The notes beneath the pieces were generated by a model. It did not search any database, was not told where the DNA came from, and worked only from the letters and a program-made list of their open reading frames with translations. Source: Pohlia nutans (taxonomy: Eukaryota > Streptophyta > Bryopsida > Bryales > Mniaceae). Taken from it: a stretch of DNA of 64,000 nt. Where the stretch lies: contig CM040104.1 in assembly GCA_022496805.1 (NCBI GenBank), forward strand, positions 5,059,650-5,123,649, in the 5' to 3' direction. Position 1 is the stretch's first letter; each line of letters starts with the position of its first letter. This document shows positions 59,152-64,000 of the stretch, piece after piece. The position numbers and the translations under genes are program-made.

Positions 59152-62140
59152 ATGGCAACTATGGAAGCAAGTAGCAGTTATGTGGTTGCTTCCACTCCAT
59201 TTGATCACATAAAGACGGTATGTTGAATGAATTGGTTGTTTGATTTATCATATGCTTGATGCATTTTTATAGTATGATAGAGCCTTATCAATACGTTTCT
59301 TTCGATGTGCAGCTATGTGAAGATTCCGTGTATTTATTTCATGAGCCAGCAGATCCTGAAGTCGAAATCGTCTTTATTCATGGCCTCAATTTCGTTGATG
59401 ATCCAAAAAAGGCATATGTGACAACTTGGTTGGCAAGAGATGGGACTGTTGATAACTGTTGGCCCTCAACATGGTTGGTTGGAAAGTTTCCAAATGCACG
59501 AATTCTGTCCATTTCATACGATGCCAATGCATGGAAAACTGCTACACAAGGAAGGATGGATTCATACTTGGTGGGGGAGAAGTTAGTGAAAGAAATGGTT
59601 TATGATGAAGTAAACATTGGTCAACATGGATGTCCTGTGGTGTTTGTATGCCATAGTCTTGGTGGCCTTATAGCCAAGCAAATCATCATCTCAGGGCATA
59701 GAATGTCATCTGAAGATGGAAAAATTGGACGGTTGCTAAGCAATGTGAAGGCGGTATTTTTTTATGCAACACCTCATAGGGGATCTGGACTAGCCAACTT
59801 GGCAAAACACATTCCATTGCTTCACACAAGCCCTTTGGTGAGTGATTTGGAGTTTATGAATAAGCGTACGGCACGACTAAATGAAGAATTTGCCTCATTG
59901 AACCAAGATGTCTTCAATGGGAAATTGAAGACTTATGTTGTGGGAGAGACACATGCCATTGGCTATGTAAGAATCGTGACTCCTTTTTCTGTTGATGTAT
60001 TAAGTTTTGTTGATTCCAATTAAGTAAGTTGGCTTGATGTATAATTTATTTGTGGCTTGTTTCTTATCTTCTGATGCAGGGTCTCTCTAGCATGGTGATT
60101 GTGGATGAGGCTTCAGCCAGATATGGATCCAAATATATGGCTGTGGAAGCTAATCATTTTGATGTTTGTAGACCCAAAAGTAAAGAAGACACAAGCTTTT
60201 TGTACTTGGTGCAATGCATTCGTGAGGTAGTGGATGAAGACTCTGGCTCGTTATTGGTACTACCTGATTTTCAAGTGGAGATGGAGGATCGAATGAAAGC
60301 ACTTAAAAGCAAGTTGGAGATGAATTCTATTGTTGGCTTGGTTGGAATGGGGGGTATTGGAAAGACAACCTTGAGCAAATACTTCTATAATGAGGAGAGA
60401 AAACGATATGATAGGTGTTGTTTTTTAGAAAATGTAAAATCTTGTGAAGATATCAGATTCTTTCAAGAGCAATTGTTCAAGGATTTGTGTGGTTCAAAAG
60501 GGAATGGCAACAAGAAGATCGAAGCAAAGTTGAAGGATATCAGAGATTGTGTATCAAGGATGAAGGTTCTGGTAGTGGTTGATGATGTTGGTACATTAGA
60601 GAATCTCAAAGCTTTGCAAGTGGTTGCTTTCAACGATGGAAGGACTGGAAGCAAGATGATTGTCACTAGTCGAGAATTGGACAACTTATCGGAATATGTA
60701 ACCTCCAATGGAATTATGGAATTGGAGGAAATTGGTGAAGTTCAAGCGATGGAGTTATTCTCATATTTTGCATTTCGTGGTATAGAATCTGACCATAAAG
60801 CCCAACTACATGATCAAGCTACAATGATTGTAAAGGCATGTGGTGGATTACCATTGAGTTTGGAAGTGATTGGGCAATATTTGCGAAGATTGAATCAAAC
60901 TCCCAAGACAATTCAATTGCGGTTGAAGGATTGGGAGCAAACATTGAAAAGACTGAAGGCAGCTGTGCCCCCAGAAGGAACTGCCACTAATGATAGGCTC
61001 TGGAAAACACTAAGAATAAGCTATGGCAACTTACTTGAAGCAGAGAAGAGATTGTTTTTGGACATTGCCTGTATATTGTGGCAAAGTCCAAGTGAGAATT
61101 CGATTGTGAGAATTTGGGACTCATCTTTGGAATTACAAAATTTGAAGAATTGCTCCCTCATCAAGTTAGGTGCTGATAAGAAGAATTTAGTCATGCATGA
61201 TCACCTACGAAGTATGGGACAAAGAATTGTGAAAGAGGAATCTCATGGGGAAGATTGGAATGACATGAGTCGATTGTGGACATTAGAGACAATCAAGGAT
61301 TTGGAGAATGATGGACATAAGGTAACGCAACAACATCCATATTCTGGACTTTGGATTATTTTTTAATGTTTCTCATCCATCCAAATTTCTCTTGTAGTGA
61401 TGTTTCTCATCCATCCAAATTTCTCTTGGTTTTTGTGCAAGTTCACTATCATTTGTACGCTATTGATCTTCAAAATAAAATATTGTGGTTTAAAAAAAAT
61501 AAAGTAAGTGGTTTACCTCAAAATCACTTTTAGTTCAAAAAGTAAATCCAAAATAAGTAGAATCAAAGAATGGAAACTATACCATCTCATCATAGTATCC
61601 ATGTAATCTACACATTGTGTTCTACAACTTTTATTTGTGTACAAACTCCATTTTTGTGATTCATAAAACATTTTATACATAGACTATGATTTAAAGATGG
61701 ATTGGGATGTTATTGGGATGTTAAGCAATTTGGTTATTCATTAATCAATTTATATGTGTCTAATGTATGTGGAGATGAAACTTTGAATTTTGCAGGGATC
61801 TAATCGGTTGGAAGGTTTGGTGCGGAAAGCTCATCTAAAACATATTTCAATTGCTCGTTCTATTTGGAATTGGTTCAAAGACCCAATTCAAAGATCCAAG
61901 AGTTTAGGAAGTTTTCCTAACTTACGGTTGTTGAACTTATCTGGAAATGAATTAGATGTGGTGAAATTTTATGTTCGCAAGAGCTCCAAGGACTTGAAAT
62001 GGCTTTGCATTAGTCACACAAATGTCACACATCAAAGCCTTAAAATGATAACACCATTGAAGCATCTACGTGTCTTGCAAACGGTTGCTTGCAGGCAATT
62101 AGAAACACTCCCAAGAACCATTGGCAATCTATCTTGTTAA
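59152..62140 (+). CDS. Hydrolase-NB-ARC-LRR (HNL-type) NLR, stop in early LRR
   Basis: Exons 59152-59217, 59313-59966, 60080-61321 and 61796-62140, all joined in phase 0, give 769 residues. Residues about 40-266 are an alpha/beta-hydrolase of the SERAC1 type: FIHGLN at 43-48, nucleophile Ser137 in CHSLGG, likely catalytic His266 in NHFDVCRP. NB-ARC follows: P-loop GMGGIGKTT 329-337, LVVVDDV (kinase 2), GSKMIVTSRE, CGGLPLSLEV, RLFLDIACI and MHD (VMHDHL, about 615). LRRs then begin but TAA at 62138-62140 ends the frame; the same frame continues after it. NLRs sense pathogen effectors in the cytoplasm. The first ATG is supported by a clean exon 1 to exon 2 join. A short LRR form or an inactive allele are both possible. 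Confidence 0.8.
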
Positions 62141-63700
62141 CAAGAGCTAGACTTGGAGAACTGTACAAAACTACAATATCTACCAAAGAGCATTGGATGT
62201 TTGGTGCATCTGGAAAGATTGGGATTACGTGCATGCGAGAGTTTGAAATCACTTCCAGACTCCGTTGGTGATTTATTGCATTTGGAAGAGCTTGACTTAT
62301 CTCTTTGTGAAAGCCTAGAGAGCATGCCTAAAACAATTGGGAATTTGAGACTCCGACTAGTGAAGTTGGAGTTAAGGAGATGCGACAGTTTAAAGTCACT
62401 TCCAGATTCCATTGGTGATTTATTGCATTTGGAAGAGCTTATCTTATCTCGTTGTGAAAGCCTAGAGAGCTTGCCAAAAACAATTGGGAATTTGAAACTC
62501 CGACTAGTGAAGTTGAATTTACGGGGATGCAGGAGTTTGAAGTCACTTCCAGATTCCGTTGGTGATTTATTGCATTTGGAAGAGCTTGACTTAAGAGATT
62601 GTGAAAGCCTAGAGAGCTTGCCAAAAACAATTGGGAATTTGAAACTCTGACTAGTGAAGTTGAAGTTATGGGGATGCGACAGTTTGAAGTCACTTCCAGA
62701 TTCCGTTGGTGATTTATTGCATTTGGAAGAGCTTGACTTAACTTTTTGTGAAAGCCTAGAGAGCTTGCCTAAGACAATTGGGAATTTGAAACTCCGACTA
62801 GTGGAGTTGAATTTACGGGGATGCAAGAGTTTGAAGTCAGTTCCAAATTCCGTTGGTGATTTATTGCATTTGGAAGAGCTTGACTTATCTGGTTGTGAAA
62901 GCCTAGAGAGCTTGCCTTAGACAATTGGGAATTTGAAACTCCGACTAGTGAAATGGAAGTTGCACAGATGCAAGAGTTTATAATGACTTCCTAATTTGGT
63001 TTGTGATTGATTACATTAGAAAGAGATTTTTTTGTATGGTTGGGAATATCTAGAGGGCTTGCTTAAGACAATTGGGGAATTTGAAACTCCGACTAGTGAA
63101 ATTGGAGTGAATAGGATGCAATAGTTTGGAATCACTTCTTGATTCCTTTGGTGATTTATTTAATTTGGAAGCTATTGACTTATATGATTGTAGTATCCTA
63201 GAGGGATTGCTGAAGACAATTGGGAATTTGAAACTCGGACTAATGGAATTTAAATCACTTTCTATTTGTGATAGCCTTGAGTGCTTGCATGTCATCAAGG
63301 AGTTGAAAACATAGACTTTGTGAATTGATATTGTATGGATGTATGAGTTTGAATTCACTTCCACATTCGAGTTAGGGTGCAAGACTTTGATTTCATTTCC
63401 ATGTTTGACTCCATAACTCTGACTTTGTAACTTTGAATATGTAATTTGAAGTTATTTGGATGTGTTAGTTTGAAATCGCTTCTTGATTTTGTTTGTGATT
63501 TATTGCATTTGGAAAAGCTTGACTGTAGCTATTGTAATGACTTAAAGATTTGTTTGATACAAATGGCAATTTGAAACTCTGACTGTATAAATTGAAGATA
63601 TCTAGATTCATCAAGTTGAAATCACTGCTTGATTTGGTTTGTGATTTATTACATAAATTGGAAGCGCTTGACTTTAGCTTTTGAAAACTTGAGTGCTTGG
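62141..63700 (+). pseudogene. LRR remainder of the NLR, 147 bp tandem array
   Basis: In frame with the last exon, LRRs of the LxxLPDSVGDLLHLEELDL / CESLESLPKTIGNLKL type continue to 62650 (TGA, in a CTCTGACTA that is CTCCGACTA in sister repeats), resume to 62920 (TAG in place of AAG), then decay with further stops. ATTTATTGCATTTGGAAGAG recurs at 62271, 62418, 62565, 62712 and 62859, exactly 147 bp apart, each unit encoding two LRRs (49 codons). Worn units follow near 63149, 63490 and 63635. Such arrays expand and shrink by unequal exchange. Confidence 0.85.
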
Positions 63701-64000
63701 AATTTTAATGAATGTCCATGTGCAGGAGATTAACATGGTTTTATAGCAATTTATAACACGGATTTTGTCTTCATAGCAATTTATTTGTTTTATATATAAC
63801 AAGTCTAATACTAAATTGGAACGTCCAATATTACAATGCTTAGCAATTATCTTTTTCTTTTGCACTACAGCTTTATTGCTCTGCAACTTCATTCAACTTT
63901 GTTAGTACTTTTCTATTTATATCCGTTTTGCAATCATACTATAGTTTTCTAGTAGTTAACAACTAGCTAGGTTGTAACTTTATATGTGTTTCTATAAACC

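Noticed and set aside
62137..62826. 229-codon frame antisense to the LRR array
   Set aside because: Antisense shadow of the 147 bp repeat, which keeps all frames open.
62271..62859. 147 bp LRR period as a nucleosome-positioning signal
   Set aside because: The length equals 49 codons, two LRRs, which explains it fully; the match to nucleosome size is most likely chance.
1..64000. CRISPR array, rRNA or tRNA genes
   Set aside because: No regular repeat-spacer pattern, rRNA core sequence or cloverleaf-like gene was recognised; the window is plant nuclear DNA.

Overview
The window looks like nuclear DNA of a non-seed land plant, most likely a bryophyte. The evidence is a gene joining an alpha/beta-hydrolase to NB-ARC and LRR domains (the HNL class first described in liverworts), Bet v 1/PR-10-type genes with plant introns, CACTA elements with the plant CACTACAAGAAA terminus, a plant-type telomere motif, and long AT-rich intergenic DNA full of small transposons. 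The species cannot be named from the sequence, and a lycophyte or fern is not excluded.

Layout. 1-2000 is one copy of a diverged direct duplication whose partner is 47443-48896; three insertions in copy 1 have empty sites in copy 2. 3.9-4.5 kb is a broken WD40 gene, with a fragment of it again at 54.3 kb. 5.25-11.2 kb is an unrecognised gene split in an exon by a 4775 bp CACTA element with a CAT target duplication. 13.5-17.6 kb is a decayed transposase-like gene of the DUF7869 type whose first intron holds a Tc1/mariner element. 17.9-24.6 kb is repeat-rich with no clear gene.

24641-47297 is a large inverted duplication: arms of 9171 and 8729 bp around a 4757 bp spacer. Each arm carries one intact two-domain Bet v 1 gene and one Bet v 1 pseudogene, in divergent orientation. 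Where I compared them, the outer ~8 kb of the arms is identical; the ~690 bp nearest the spacer carries only transitions. The spacer holds a perfect 100 bp AT-cored palindrome and a piggyBac transposase fragment. Elements with TTAA flanks and CCCTTA/CCCCTAAA-like ends, which fit a piggyBac-type non-autonomous family, are scattered over the window.

49-54.6 kb is a transposon cluster: a TTAA element, two CACTA MITEs, a gypsy reverse-transcriptase fragment duplicated on either side of an intact Tc1 element, and several fold-back repeats. 55.5-59.1 kb has no gene I can defend and may hold the leader of the next gene. 59.15-62.14 kb is the HNL-type NLR gene. Its reading frame stops early in the LRR region, and a 147 bp tandem LRR array decays beyond that to about 63.7 kb.

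The probable host genes are the two intact Bet v 1 copies (ligand-binding, often defence-linked) and the NLR (immune receptor class). The rest is mostly mobile DNA or its remains. All calls come from reading the sequence; no database search was run.
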